Assembly (NCBI RefSeq): GCF_026586665.1 | Contig: NZ_JAODIY010000048.1 | Span: 27,381 to 91,380, forward strand | Reading direction: 5' to 3' | Length of the DNA: 64,000 bases | Source of the DNA: Halovenus rubra | Lineage (GTDB): Archaea > Halobacteriota > Halobacteria > Halobacteriales > Haloarculaceae | Shown here: positions 26,127 to 35,021 of the stretch, one piece after another | Layout of the letters: each line of letters starts with the position of its first letter | How positions within the stretch are numbered: position 1 is the first letter of the stretch | The notes under the pieces: model-generated | What the model was told of the DNA's origin: nothing | Seen by the model: the letters and a program-made list of their open reading frames with translations, nothing else | The model's database searches: none | Translations under genes and position numbers: made by a program

Positions 26127-27146
26127 TCAGTCTGCTATGACGCCACCGTCGAGATTCGCCAAAAACCGCGAGAGGTGAATCCGGTCGCTTGTCCCATCGG
26201 CAATATCCATGTCTATTTCGCCGGCAAGCTGATGAACGGTGGCAAGTTCCGAACCGGTGTACCGCGACCGGGAGACATCAAGCACCGATTCGAGTACCTC
26301 CGCACCGCTGTACCCTTCATCGATGAGTAGTTCATCAAGTGTCGAGCGTGCGTCAGTAAAGTCACCGGCTTCGGCATCGGCAATCATCTCCTGAACGCGC
26401 TCGTCGGTATCAACTGCAGAGAGCACTTCGTATGCGGTACTCATCGTCAGTTCGTCTTTCTGTTCGGCGGTTGTCTGGGCTGAGAGGATTGCCTCTCGCA
26501 GGTCGCCGCTTGCGGCCCCGGCAACGTACTCTAGTCCTTCCTCGTCGTATGGGACATCTTCCCGTTCGACAATTGTTTTGAGTACGCTGATTAGTTCGTC
26601 TTGCGTCGGTGCACGGACCGGAACAGGGTAACACCGTGACCGAATCGGCGAGATGAGGGCGGAGGGCTGTCGGGTAGCGATGACAAACTGTGTTACCTCG
26701 TGGTACTGTTCCATGACTCGACGTAACGCCTGCTGGAAGTCTTCACGCATCCCCTCGGCGTTGTCGAGCAACACAGTCTTGTACTCGCCGGTGACTGGCA
26801 TGTTGGCCGCTGATTCCTTGAGGACGTGGTTGATGAGGTCCGCTTTCGAGGAGTTGCGGCGGCGTTTGGAGTCGATAAACTGCGAGAAGCGTGGGTCTTT
26901 ACTGATCTCTTTTTTTGTCGAGTCAAAGAAATCCGAAACGTTGATTTCGACTCGGTCGGCGTCGGGTTTGTCGTGTAACTCCCGCGTAAGCGCACGGACA
27001 CCTGCAGTCTTGCCGCTTCCTTTTGGCCCGTGGACAACAAGATTCATCGGTTCTTCGAGCGCGCGGCCGAGGTTGTCCCTAACCTCTTTTTGGGGCAACT
27101 CATCCAGCGCGGGGGCATGTTGCTCCGTCCACAGTGGCGTCTCCAT
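26127..27146 (-). CDS. rfcC: Replication factor C small subunit paralogue
   Basis: A 339-aa clamp-loader-type AAA+ ATPase. It starts METPLWTEQHAP, has Walker A HGPKGSGKTAGVRAL, a Walker B variant TVLLDNAEGMRED (DNAE where RFC normally has DEAD or DEAE), the SRC motif PIRSRCYPVPV and a C-terminal collar region. Haloarchaea encode two RFC small subunits besides the large one. This is the divergent one, usually called RfcC, and it loads PCNA as part of a mixed pentamer. The changed Walker B suggests weak or no hydrolysis at this site. It is divergent from the Tat carboxypeptidase gene and convergent with cetZ. The family call is firm; the subunit letter is less so. Confidence 0.85.
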   Translation of the reverse strand: METPLWTEQHAPALDELPQKEVRDNLGRALEEPMNLVVHGPKGSGKTAGVRALTRELHDKPDADRVEINVSDFFDSTKKEISKDPRFSQFIDSKRRRNSSKADLINHVLKESAANMPVTGEYKTVLLDNAEGMREDFQQALRRVMEQYHEVTQFVIATRQPSALISPIRSRCYPVPVRAPTQDELISVLKTIVEREDVPYDEEGLEYVAGAASGDLREAILSAQTTAEQKDELTMSTAYEVLSAVDTDERVQEMIADAEAGDFTDARSTLDELLIDEGYSGAEVLESVLDVSRSRYTGSELATVHQLAGEIDMDIADGTSDRIHLSRFLANLDGGVIAD

Positions 27147-27247
27147 TGCCAGAAACTACCAGTCCATCGAGTACAAATCTTCCCATCTTGGTCTGCGAAG
27201 CTCTCAGCAACAACAGCCTTTATTTGCATATTTAGCCATAGATATAT

Positions 27248-29977
27248 ATGGGAAATCCCTCCATCTCCCGCCGAGAGTTTGCCGCCCTCTCCGCTGGGGC
27301 TGCCGGTGCAGTCCTCGGGACTGGTACCGCTACGAGCCGGTCGTTTTCAGCTGTAGAAACGACCCCGCGCTACGAGTTTCTGTTGAACAACGTCGAAGAC
27401 GACCACACAATTCCAACGCTGGTCACGTTCACAGACGACTCTGGATACGACGTACTCGCGGAACACGTGCCATCGTACCGGAGTCATGAAGCTGACCTCG
27501 CTGCCTACGCAAAACTGGTTCCCAAGGACGCACGAGCAGTCGTCGAGGCAGAACCGACCGAACAAGTCGAGTACGCGCCCGGGTCCAACCCCTTCTGGAA
27601 ACTCGATAAGTACGGCGATGGTGTCTTCCTTGACCCCGAGGATAGTGTCGATTTCATCGGGCTAGAAGAGGCTCGCTCCGGCGTCGAGTTTCTCGAACAG
27701 CGCCATGGTGACCGTCTGAACGTCCGGACTCACGGGAACGGACCCGGACACGAGAATCTCTATCAAGAAACAACAGACCCACGCGATGTCTGGACACTCG
27801 AGGTCACAGAGAACATCGGTGATACGGCCACATTCGCCGAGAAGGAGAAACTGGTCTTTATGATGAGCGTTCACGGCGACGAACGCGCGGGAATCGAGGC
27901 CGGCCTCCGATTTGTCGAAGAGATACTGGACGGACAGCGAGCTGACATCGAAGAGCTTCTCTCGGAGTTTGTGCTTCTCTTTGTCAGCCCCAACCCCGGT
28001 GGCTGGGTTGTCAGGGAGCCGATATACGATAATCCGACTGAGCCGCCGGACTTCCGTCGTTTCAATGCTGCGGGGCTTGACCCGAACCGTCAGTATCCCG
28101 TCCCGGGCTGGATTCTGCCGAGCTATGCACCGGGGGAGCCAGATGGGTCAAACCTCGTCGATGATGATATCGGCGACGTAGACGACGACGTTCCTGACAA
28201 CAGTAGCGAGCAAACACCCGATACACTCGCCGTTGTCGACCACCTCCGGACCTACGAGAACGTCGAGTATCTGCTAGACCTACACGGGATGTACGCAAAT
28301 TCGAGTGCAATCGCTTCGCTGACACCCGCTGGTGGGACACCCAGTGACCGGGCTGGGATGGAACTTCTCAACCGTACACTGAAACGGAATATAGAATCTT
28401 CACTCGGGTCGGTTGACAGGTGGCAAGACACGTTTGAGACTGCAGTCGAGGATTACGAGAATCAGGATGCCTGCCAGTACAACGGGTTCTGTGAGACACC
28501 GGAGACCCTGTTCGAGTACGGGTCAGCATTGGATTTGTTCGGCTACACGCCAACGGGTGCTATCGATAGCTGGGCAGTCACCCCAGAGTCGAAAGGCGGT
28601 CTTGGAGCGACAGCACTGACACTCGAAATCGTGTTCGCCAACTCTTTTCCCGAAGACATGCGGGTCAGTTTCCTGCCAGAGATAACCCGCTTTCACCTCG
28701 AGGCGTACGGGACCGCAATCGAGACGACAATCAGACAGGCAGCCAACGAAGTAGATGGGGCAGTGGCAACCGGGGAGCGGTCGACCGCTTACCTCGAAAG
28801 TGACAGTCTCACCCGGTCCTCGGCTGACCTGTCCTACGTCGGAGCGGGGGAAGCGGTTGCCGGTGGCGTTGGCACAGCAAGCCCGGTCGGTGGCGAGTAT
28901 GTTCACAAGACCAGAGTATTCGGCGGCAAAGGGACGATTGATGCAGGGACCACACAGCTGACCGCAACCGAAAACACACCCGACCCGGAAGCGGTATTCG
29001 GCTACCAGCAACAGGAGTACGAGGTGACACCGCTGTCAGTCTTCGAAACGCTTGCCGACTACGCTGACGCACCTGTTGAACCGGTTGGTGCCGACGAGAT
29101 TCGCGGCGGTACACTGGTTGCAGATGGCACTCCGACGTACGATAACCTCGTGGTCTGTCATGACGACAGTATCGATACGGCGTTCCTGACGGCGCTGACG
29201 GAGTATGTCGAGGCTGGCGGGAATCTCGTGTTGACCGATGCGGGAGTCGAAGTCGCTGCTGGACTCGATATAGCCGGTCTCGAATCGGTCGACGAGGAGA
29301 GCGTTTCCCGGTCCGAGAACAGGTTTCCCAGCTACGAAGTCGGTGATGAGGAGACACAGCAACTTCTTGATGACAATACAGGGTCCAAGTCGACCCGCGG
29401 GCGCTCTATCCAGGAACCGTGGAACTATCCACGGCTCGGATATAAAAGAGGGCAATCTCCAGAATACAGCGTCTCAGACTTTGCACTCGGCGAAGCTGTC
29501 GAGGTACATACTGGTCGCGACGCTGCAGTCAGGCTTGCAAGCCTTCCAGTACAGGCAGAGCGTGTCGGCGTCCATCTGTTAGGGTCGCTTCTCCCGCCGG
29601 CCGAGCAAGGAAACCTCCATCCATTTGGACTGTTCGACCACTCGCTGACGCTGTTTGGCTACCAGCTCCTGTATAACGCGTTGGGGTATCGGTTTGATTG
29701 TCTGCAAAACGGCAAACAGGAAGCAACGTTCGGGTCAACCATCGCTACGAAATTCGCCAAGCGTCCCGACGAGCAGACACCGACTGAAACAGCCACGCCA
29801 ACGGCCACCGAAACGGCCGAGCCGACACCCGACGAGACTGAAACAGCAAGTCCAGCCGATGACGACGGCCCAGGGTTTGGTCCACTCACAGCACTGGCGG
29901 GCGCAGGCACCACGAGCTACGTTCTCAGGCGACGACTCGACGACACCGCTTCGGATGAAGGAGTAAGTAGTGACTGA
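27248..29977 (+). CDS. Tat-exported M14 zinc carboxypeptidase, surface-anchored
   Basis: A 909-aa protein. A twin-arginine signal leads (SISRREFAALSAGAAG, residues 5-20). The M14 catalytic domain holds zinc ligands His209 and Glu212 in SVHGDERAG, His346 in LDLHGMY and the likely general base Glu460 in TLEIVFANSF. A middle region carries a flavodoxin-like or Rossmann-like segment (YDNLVVCHDDS, GNLVLTDAG, about 620-690). The tail has a Thr/Pro/Glu-rich stalk (about 840-880), then GPGFGPLTALAGAG and RRR, a PGF-CTERM archaeosortase signal. It therefore folds in the cytosol, is exported by Tat and is anchored outside, trimming peptides. TATA-like elements upstream reach the ATG (TAGATATATATG), suggesting a leaderless mRNA. 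Confidence 0.92.
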   Translation: MGNPSISRREFAALSAGAAGAVLGTGTATSRSFSAVETTPRYEFLLNNVEDDHTIPTLVTFTDDSGYDVLAEHVPSYRSHEADLAAYAKLVPKDARAVVEAEPTEQVEYAPGSNPFWKLDKYGDGVFLDPEDSVDFIGLEEARSGVEFLEQRHGDRLNVRTHGNGPGHENLYQETTDPRDVWTLEVTENIGDTATFAEKEKLVFMMSVHGDERAGIEAGLRFVEEILDGQRADIEELLSEFVLLFVSPNPGGWVVREPIYDNPTEPPDFRRFNAAGLDPNRQYPVPGWILPSYAPGEPDGSNLVDDDIGDVDDDVPDNSSEQTPDTLAVVDHLRTYENVEYLLDLHGMYANSSAIASLTPAGGTPSDRAGMELLNRTLKRNIESSLGSVDRWQDTFETAVEDYENQDACQYNGFCETPETLFEYGSALDLFGYTPTGAIDSWAVTPESKGGLGATALTLEIVFANSFPEDMRVSFLPEITRFHLEAYGTAIETTIRQAANEVDGAVATGERSTAYLESDSLTRSSADLSYVGAGEAVAGGVGTASPVGGEYVHKTRVFGGKGTIDAGTTQLTATENTPDPEAVFGYQQQEYEVTPLSVFETLADYADAPVEPVGADEIRGGTLVADGTPTYDNLVVCHDDSIDTAFLTALTEYVEAGGNLVLTDAGVEVAAGLDIAGLESVDEESVSRSENRFPSYEVGDEETQQLLDDNTGSKSTRGRSIQEPWNYPRLGYKRGQSPEYSVSDFALGEAVEVHTGRDAAVRLASLPVQAERVGVHLLGSLLPPAEQGNLHPFGLFDHSLTLFGYQLLYNALGYRFDCLQNGKQEATFGSTIATKFAKRPDEQTPTETATPTATETAEPTPDETETASPADDDGPGFGPLTALAGAGTTSYVLRRRLDDTASDEGVSSD

Positions 29978-29984
29978 AAGGAAA

Positions 29985-30782
29985 CTACCGGTTCCAGGCG
30001 GCACCCTCGGGGTCGAGTAGTCGTTCTTTCTGCTCGATGTTCGCGATTCGGTCGAGATCTTCGTCGTCGAGTTCAAGCTGCTGTCCATCCCAGTTCTGGC
30101 GGATGTGGTCGCCAGTCGCTTTCGGGATTGGAACCACCGTTTCTTGTGCAAGCCCCCAGGCGAGGCAGACGAGCGGAACCGACGTGTCGTGTTTGTCGGC
30201 AATCTCTTCGAGTACTGGGTGTGTAATCGACGCCTGCCCGAGCGGGCAGTAGGCGACAAGAGAGTAGCCATGCTCGCGAGCATCGGCTCGGAGGGCGTCT
30301 TGCTGGAGTAACGGGTGACATTCGACCTGATGGGCGACAATAGGGGAATCAAGGCGTTTCCGGGCATCATCGAGCAACTCCGGTGTGAAATTTGAGACAC
30401 CGACAGATTGAGTGACTCCTTGCTCACGGAGCTCATCCATCGCACGCAACGTTTTTTCGGGGTCGTACGCCTGCATCGGCCAGTGGACGTATAGTAAGTC
30501 GACAGCGTCAACGCCGAGACGGTCGAGACTCTCCTGGGCCGTCGAGTGTACGTCTTCGTATGCGAGATTTTCTGGGAGAATTTTTGTGGCGACCACGACC
30601 TCCTCGCGGTCGACACTACTCTGGCGGATACCCTCGCCGACTGCACGCTCGTTGTCGTACATCTGTGCGGTATCGATGTGGCGATACCCCATATCGAGGG
30701 CGGCTGTAACAGTCTCTTGACAGGTATTGGGGTCAGTGTTGCCCGAGGTGCCCAGACCGAGTGCTGGCAGGTCACGTTCCAT
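29985..30782 (-). CDS. Aldo/keto reductase
   Basis: A 265-aa TIM-barrel oxidoreductase. The catalytic tetrad is visible: Asp in GYRHIDTAQMYDNE, Tyr in the same motif, Lys in VVVATKIL and His in LLYVHWPMQ. The C-terminal cofactor region has VPIPKATGDHIRQNW, the NADPH-binding KxxxxxxxxxN-type motif. It reduces aldehydes or ketones, possibly sugar or methylglyoxal-type substrates; the specific one cannot be read. The start MERDLPALGLGTSG is directly the first strand, so no leader is missing. It is convergent with the carboxypeptidase gene, 7 bases away. Confidence 0.93.
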   Translation of the reverse strand: MERDLPALGLGTSGNTDPNTCQETVTAALDMGYRHIDTAQMYDNERAVGEGIRQSSVDREEVVVATKILPENLAYEDVHSTAQESLDRLGVDAVDLLYVHWPMQAYDPEKTLRAMDELREQGVTQSVGVSNFTPELLDDARKRLDSPIVAHQVECHPLLQQDALRADAREHGYSLVAYCPLGQASITHPVLEEIADKHDTSVPLVCLAWGLAQETVVPIPKATGDHIRQNWDGQQLELDDEDLDRIANIEQKERLLDPEGAAWNR

Positions 30783-30838
30783 GGCTGGAGATTGGGCCGA
30801 GGGTAATAATCAGTACTGCTTGGTCCCTGGCCGTCTCG

Positions 30839-31711
30839 TTACCTATTTTCTTTGGCTGCTTTGTCGGCCCAGTCGGGACGTTCGACCGAAACATCTCCGA
30901 GTTGATGAATGACAAACGACTGGTCAAGCGTGACTGTCTGAGCGTCTTCCTCAATTTCAAGAGATCGGGTCGCCTTGTGAACAACACTGTTGGTGTCGAC
31001 GAAGATTGTCGCTGTCTCCTCGGTCACCGTGCCAGATATCTCAGATTCGTCAACCGAGTCCAGTTCGAACTGGAGGAGGAGCAATCCGGATTTACTGACC
31101 GTCTCGGGAGACGCGAATGCTCCGGTCCGGAGGATACCGCCGAGGCTTTCACCCCCGCCAAGCATCTCTGGTGGATGGGTCGCCCTGAAATCCTCCTGAA
31201 ATGACCTGCTTTGCGTGGTCGTTTCGTCATCCGACGTGCTCCGGATAAATTGCGTTCCGTTTTCGATATACAACCGGTTTGTCTCGGTAGCAGCATCAAA
31301 CACAAGGAGCCGTTTGTTCGAATCGAGATTGCTTGTGCGCCGCTGTGTAACATGGAGCGTCTGCTCCCCGTCAGTTGTGTTGACAAGTTCTTGCTCGATA
31401 GCGTAGCTGTTTTTTGTGAGCGCCGTCCGCGTCGCGTCGACGAGTTTCTCAGTGTCCTCGATACCGTCCTCACTGGTCCCTTCAGGCGGGTCGAGTGGTT
31501 CCGGTGTGTCGTTTTCGTCAGAGGCGACACCTCCCAGTTCGTTCTCGTCGGTGTCTTCGTTACCCGTCTCCTCGGTGTCTTTACTCCCCTGACAGCCTGC
31601 AAGTGCAGACAAAGCAGCGACCCCGACTGTAGTCAGGAACGTTCGTCTGGTCGCCACTCCGGAGAGGTTCTCAAATTGCGCTCTCGGTTGTTCGTCGCTA
31701 TCTTGTGGCAT
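30839..31711 (-). CDS. Tat lipoprotein, DUF7537-like
   Basis: A 290-aa exported lipoprotein. The N-terminus has ATRRTFLTTVGVAALSALAG, a twin-arginine signal ending in the lipobox LAGC (lipidated Cys at about residue 39). An acidic linker (about 45-80) follows. The mature region is rich in beta strands, with paired segments such as HVTQRRTSNL and RLYIENGTQFIRS, resembling the haloarchaeal DUF7537 group and distantly LolA-type lipoprotein-binding folds. Ligand unknown. It is divergent from tpiA, and the 228-base gap between the two genes holds a palindrome, ACTGTACAGT, at 31788-31797. Lipoprotein nature is firm; the family is tentative. Confidence 0.82.
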   Translation of the reverse strand: MPQDSDEQPRAQFENLSGVATRRTFLTTVGVAALSALAGCQGSKDTEETGNEDTDENELGGVASDENDTPEPLDPPEGTSEDGIEDTEKLVDATRTALTKNSYAIEQELVNTTDGEQTLHVTQRRTSNLDSNKRLLVFDAATETNRLYIENGTQFIRSTSDDETTTQSRSFQEDFRATHPPEMLGGGESLGGILRTGAFASPETVSKSGLLLLQFELDSVDESEISGTVTEETATIFVDTNSVVHKATRSLEIEEDAQTVTLDQSFVIHQLGDVSVERPDWADKAAKENR

Positions 31712-31939
31712 TTGTGAGGGGATTTCTGCGGTGGTTGCTTAATAATGTCCACTCAATACTCACGAGAGCTACTTTGAGCGGCGTGTTACTGTACAGTTAC
31801 GTGCTAGTCAGCTTTCTTTGCTGTATTGACAGAGTATCAGCCGCGCTCCTCACGAGGGTCAGAAAAATGCCCACAATAGAGAGTGTCACAACGGTGGCAA
31901 CACGCAACCTATTTGGCCGGCCCGACCACTCCCTCGGGT

Positions 31940-32578
31940 ATGTTCATCCTCATCAATCTGAAAGCGTACCCGTGTGACCCAGTCGAAATTGCACAGGCGG
32001 CAGACACAGTCACAACAGAGCACGACGCCGATATCGCAATCGCTCCACAGGCAGCCCACATCCAACGAGTCGCCGACACGGGCATCGAAACATGGGCACA
32101 GCATGTCAGCCCTGTCGAACATGGAAGCCATACAGGAAGTACACTTGCCGAAGCGCCAGCCGACGCGGGCGCGACCGGGACACTACTCAACCACTCCGAA
32201 AACCGGCGTACACTGGCAGAGATCGATGCCAGCCTCGACGCCGCCGACCGCGCCGGGCTGTCAACGGTCGTCTGTGCGAACAACCCTGAGCAAATCGCTG
32301 CTGCCACGTCGCTTGGTCCAGACGCTGTTGCTGTCGAGCCACCAGAGCTCATTGGGACTGGAACGCCAGTCAGCCAAGCTGACCCCGATATCGTTCGAGA
32401 TGCTGTCACTGCTGTTGAGCGTGTCGACCCCGAAGTCGATGTATACTGTGGTGCGGGTATCTCAACTGGAGAAGACGTTACATCGGCCAAGGAACTTGGC
32501 GCTGATGGGGTCTTGCTGGCCAGCGGTGTCGCAAAGGCTGATGACCCCAAGGCAGCACTGGAATCGCTTATCGAGTAA
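31940..32578 (+). CDS. tpiA: Triose-phosphate isomerase, archaeal short type
   Basis: A 212-aa protein of the shortened archaeal TIM class, with the Lys motif INLKAYP near the start, His in [13 protein letters not shown], the catalytic-loop Glu in [12 protein letters not shown] and the phosphate-binding [13 protein letters not shown] near the end. It interconverts dihydroxyacetone phosphate and glyceraldehyde 3-phosphate in glycolysis and gluconeogenesis. ATG 31940 gives the family start [11 protein letters not shown]; the 19 extra codons upstream do not belong. The pgk gene lies elsewhere in the window (56992) and is not linked. No unusual residue is seen. Confidence 0.95.
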   Translation: MFILINLKAYPCDPVEIAQAADTVTTEHDADIAIAPQAAHIQRVADTGIETWAQHVSPVEHGSHTGSTLAEAPADAGATGTLLNHSENRRTLAEIDASLDAADRAGLSTVVCANNPEQIAAATSLGPDAVAVEPPELIGTGTPVSQADPDIVRDAVTAVERVDPEVDVYCGAGISTGEDVTSAKELGADGVLLASGVAKADDPKAALESLIE

Positions 32579-32872
32579 CAGCTGCTGTTAGAGAGCTACA
32601 TCGACAACAAGTCTCTCAGGTTCTCATCAGCCCAGTGCCCATAGCGATGCCACAGCCCTACCCGAGTGAGAGGCCAAGTACAAGATTGTTTACCCATCAG
32701 TCCAAGCGAGATGGCAAAGGCACCGTCAAGACTAATCTCCCGTGCACGCGTTTCGGTTTGAGTTTCGTCGTCGGTTTGGCTCAGGCATTACAGCTTCGAC
32801 GCTGATTGAACAGGTAATTCGCGACAAGAGTGTTCTTCGGTTGAATGCTGAGATTGCCAGAAAAAGAAGTGC

Positions 32873-34825
32873 TCAGATGTCGGTTGTCTCTTCGATTTCT
32901 CTGAGGTAAGCGTCGATAGTCGTTTGGTCGGTGTGACCGTCAACGTCGTCGGCCAATCGTTGCTCCAAGCAGTAGTCGTAGTGCCCTCGGCCAACGTGTT
33001 CGACGAGTCCCATTGTCCGGAGCTCCCGATTATGGGCGTAGGCGTTGGTGCGATTCCCGTCGCCGCCTGCTGCAAAGTGCGCGTTCAGCGGCGTACTTGG
33101 TCCGAACTCGCGATAGAAGGCAAGCATCTTCCGTGTCTTCGTCTCAAGTGCGCCAATATCAGCCTTGCATTCTCTCACCGCAAGCGGTTCGCCGTCCTCG
33201 CTGTCCTCGCCGTCATCAATCAGTTCCGCGTCGTCACGGATTTCCGACTCGATTTCCTCGCGTGAGGTTCGTGATGACTCCGGCCACTCGTCACCTGTTT
33301 CAGACATGGAGCGCAACTCACCGAGAATATCGTCCGCACTGACACCGCGGTCACCGCTAACGTCATCGCTAAACTCCGGTTGTGGTGTCGTTTCTTCTCC
33401 CTCCGGTTGTGGTGTTGTCTCGCAGGCTGTCGAACGCTCACCCACCGATGTAGAGTCGTCCATCTGTGTCGAAAGCCCGGCCGATGTCTCCGCATCTGTT
33501 CCTGTCGATAGAGACGATTCAGTGCTCTTTTCAGTCTGTTCAGAGTCCGCGTTGGCTCCCTCAGCTGCAACGTCGTCCCCATCTTCAGCACTCATCACAG
33601 CTGAAAGGACATCGCTCTGGCTTGCCATATCTACAGCCGTTGTGTCGCCGTTCGTCCCAGGACCGGGTTGGACAGCCACTTCGGTTTCCGGTAGTGTGGT
33701 CTGTTCGCTGGGCGGTTCTGCCTCCGGTCGGTGTTCCCGGCGCATACGCTCACGTTCCGTCCGGCCGGGAGCCGCTCCCTCAACCTGGTCAACCAATGCG
33801 TCGACAAACTGGTCGGCCATCCGGCGCAAGTCGCGAGCATCCTGTAACTCGGTTTCGAGTTCGGCGATACGAGAGTTCTTTTTGTCGAGTTCACTACGCA
33901 GTTCTTCGACTCGATTCTCTCGCTCGGCCTGTTCCTCGCTGATTTCGGTCAACTCAGAGACGAGGTCGTCACTGACGCTTTTCAACTCTGGCCGTTCAAA
34001 ATCGTCCAGTCCGGGCGTTGCCCCGGCGTCAAAGGTCTTCTTGCGGTGGAACTGAACCCGGCGAACGCGCTCTGACCAGTCTGTCGTCAGGAATCCCTCA
34101 CCGTCATCGAGATTCTCGACAGCATCGGCGTACTCGCCATCGAGAATCCGGCGGACAACTTTTGTGTCGTTGTTCCAAGTCAGGCGGTGCCAGAGAAGCC
34201 AGTCACATTGCGTGATGAAATCTTTCTTTACATCTGCTGGCCGCTGGCTAATGCCACAGATCCCAAGCCCGTGCTTTCGGCCGCGTTTACCGATTTTGAT
34301 GAGCATCTTGCCACACTCACCGACAGACCCACGTTCAGGAATATACTCGTGGACCTCCTCGACCAGCAATAGGAACGGTTGTTTCTGCTTTTTTGCCTTG
34401 GCAAACAGGCTGCGGGCGACTGCAGTCAGCAGTTCTTCTGCTTCATCTTCGTCAAGGTAGCTCGACACGTCGAGAATGATGGGAACGTTCTGTTCGAGTG
34501 CAAGCGAAGCAATTTTTTCGGCGTGCTCGGTCGTCACCTGGATGTCGCACTCTTCGTCACCGCCGACGTGGAGAATCTCGTACTCCTCTTTGAGTCCGTA
34601 ATACTCCCCGTCGATATCGACGATGAGCAGCCCAAATTCGTTGTCGAGCAGATTCTCCGCGAGAACGCTTGCAGAGTTGGATTTGCCGGAGCCACTCTTC
34701 CCAGTGACAAAGCCACGACCAGTCAGTAACTCGACGACTGGGAGGGATACGTCATCGCCGGGTCGAGCACTCCCGCCGGGACCCTCACTGGTTTCGGCGA
34801 CAGTAATATGAGTTGTTTCAGCCAT
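32873..34825 (-). CDS. HerA-like FtsK/HerA ATPase with coiled coil and winged C-terminus
   Basis: A 650-aa protein. An ATPase domain of the HerA/DUF87 type covers about residues 20-260, with Walker A TGKSGSGKSNSASVL, Walker B in FLLLVEEVHEYIPE and the downstream GICGISQRPADVKKD segment seen in HerA. A coiled coil (about 285-345, ELRSELDKKNSRIAELETEL) follows. Then come a long acidic, Glu/Ser/Thr-rich disordered region (about 370-555) and a small C-terminal domain (about 560-650) that looks like a winged helix (KMLAFYREFGPSTPLNAHF). HerA proteins translocate DNA, usually with NurA; no nurA is nearby, so its partner and role are open. It is not canonical HerA in its C-terminal half. Confidence 0.85.
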   Translation of the reverse strand: MAETTHITVAETSEGPGGSARPGDDVSLPVVELLTGRGFVTGKSGSGKSNSASVLAENLLDNEFGLLIVDIDGEYYGLKEEYEILHVGGDEECDIQVTTEHAEKIASLALEQNVPIILDVSSYLDEDEAEELLTAVARSLFAKAKKQKQPFLLLVEEVHEYIPERGSVGECGKMLIKIGKRGRKHGLGICGISQRPADVKKDFITQCDWLLWHRLTWNNDTKVVRRILDGEYADAVENLDDGEGFLTTDWSERVRRVQFHRKKTFDAGATPGLDDFERPELKSVSDDLVSELTEISEEQAERENRVEELRSELDKKNSRIAELETELQDARDLRRMADQFVDALVDQVEGAAPGRTERERMRREHRPEAEPPSEQTTLPETEVAVQPGPGTNGDTTAVDMASQSDVLSAVMSAEDGDDVAAEGANADSEQTEKSTESSLSTGTDAETSAGLSTQMDDSTSVGERSTACETTPQPEGEETTPQPEFSDDVSGDRGVSADDILGELRSMSETGDEWPESSRTSREEIESEIRDDAELIDDGEDSEDGEPLAVRECKADIGALETKTRKMLAFYREFGPSTPLNAHFAAGGDGNRTNAYAHNRELRTMGLVEHVGRGHYDYCLEQRLADDVDGHTDQTTIDAYLREIEETTDI

Positions 34826-34895
34826 ACGCAGGTATCCTCTAGATTCCTTTGGCCCCTCATAATGCCTCGTCAGACAGATGACAGACGTAACCCAC

Positions 34896-34977
34896 AGTGT
34901 GTGACAAATTCACACTAAAGACAGCACGTTTACTTGTCTTGGATTGTAAGGGGCTATCTAACGTAGTACTACGATAG
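34896..34977. promoter_or_regulatory. Palindromes upstream of the second moxR operon
   Basis: Two palindromes lie in the 196-base gap between the HerA-like gene and moxR. AGTGTG (34896-34901) is mirrored by CACACT (34911-34916), and CGTAGTACTACG (34962-34973) is a perfect 12-bp palindrome flanked by CTAT and ATAG. The second ends 48 bases before the moxR ATG. They are good shapes for dimeric regulators, but no known factor is matched. Confidence 0.35.
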
Positions 34978-35021
34978 CAAATTGCACAGTTTGTGATTAT
35001 CGATGCGAAAGCAAGTCAGCT

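Noticed and set aside
29735..30775. 346-aa minus-strand frame overlapping the aldo/keto reductase gene
   Set aside because: It is a same-strand shifted reading of the reductase gene, rich in Arg and Ser, with no family resemblance; the reductase frame has the full catalytic tetrad.
32596..32790. Minus-strand frame ending HRYGHWADENLRDLLSM after tpiA
   Set aside because: About 64 codons open from a stop with no plausible start codon and no family I know. It could be the tail of a decayed gene, but I cannot support it. The gap 32579-32872 otherwise shows nothing.
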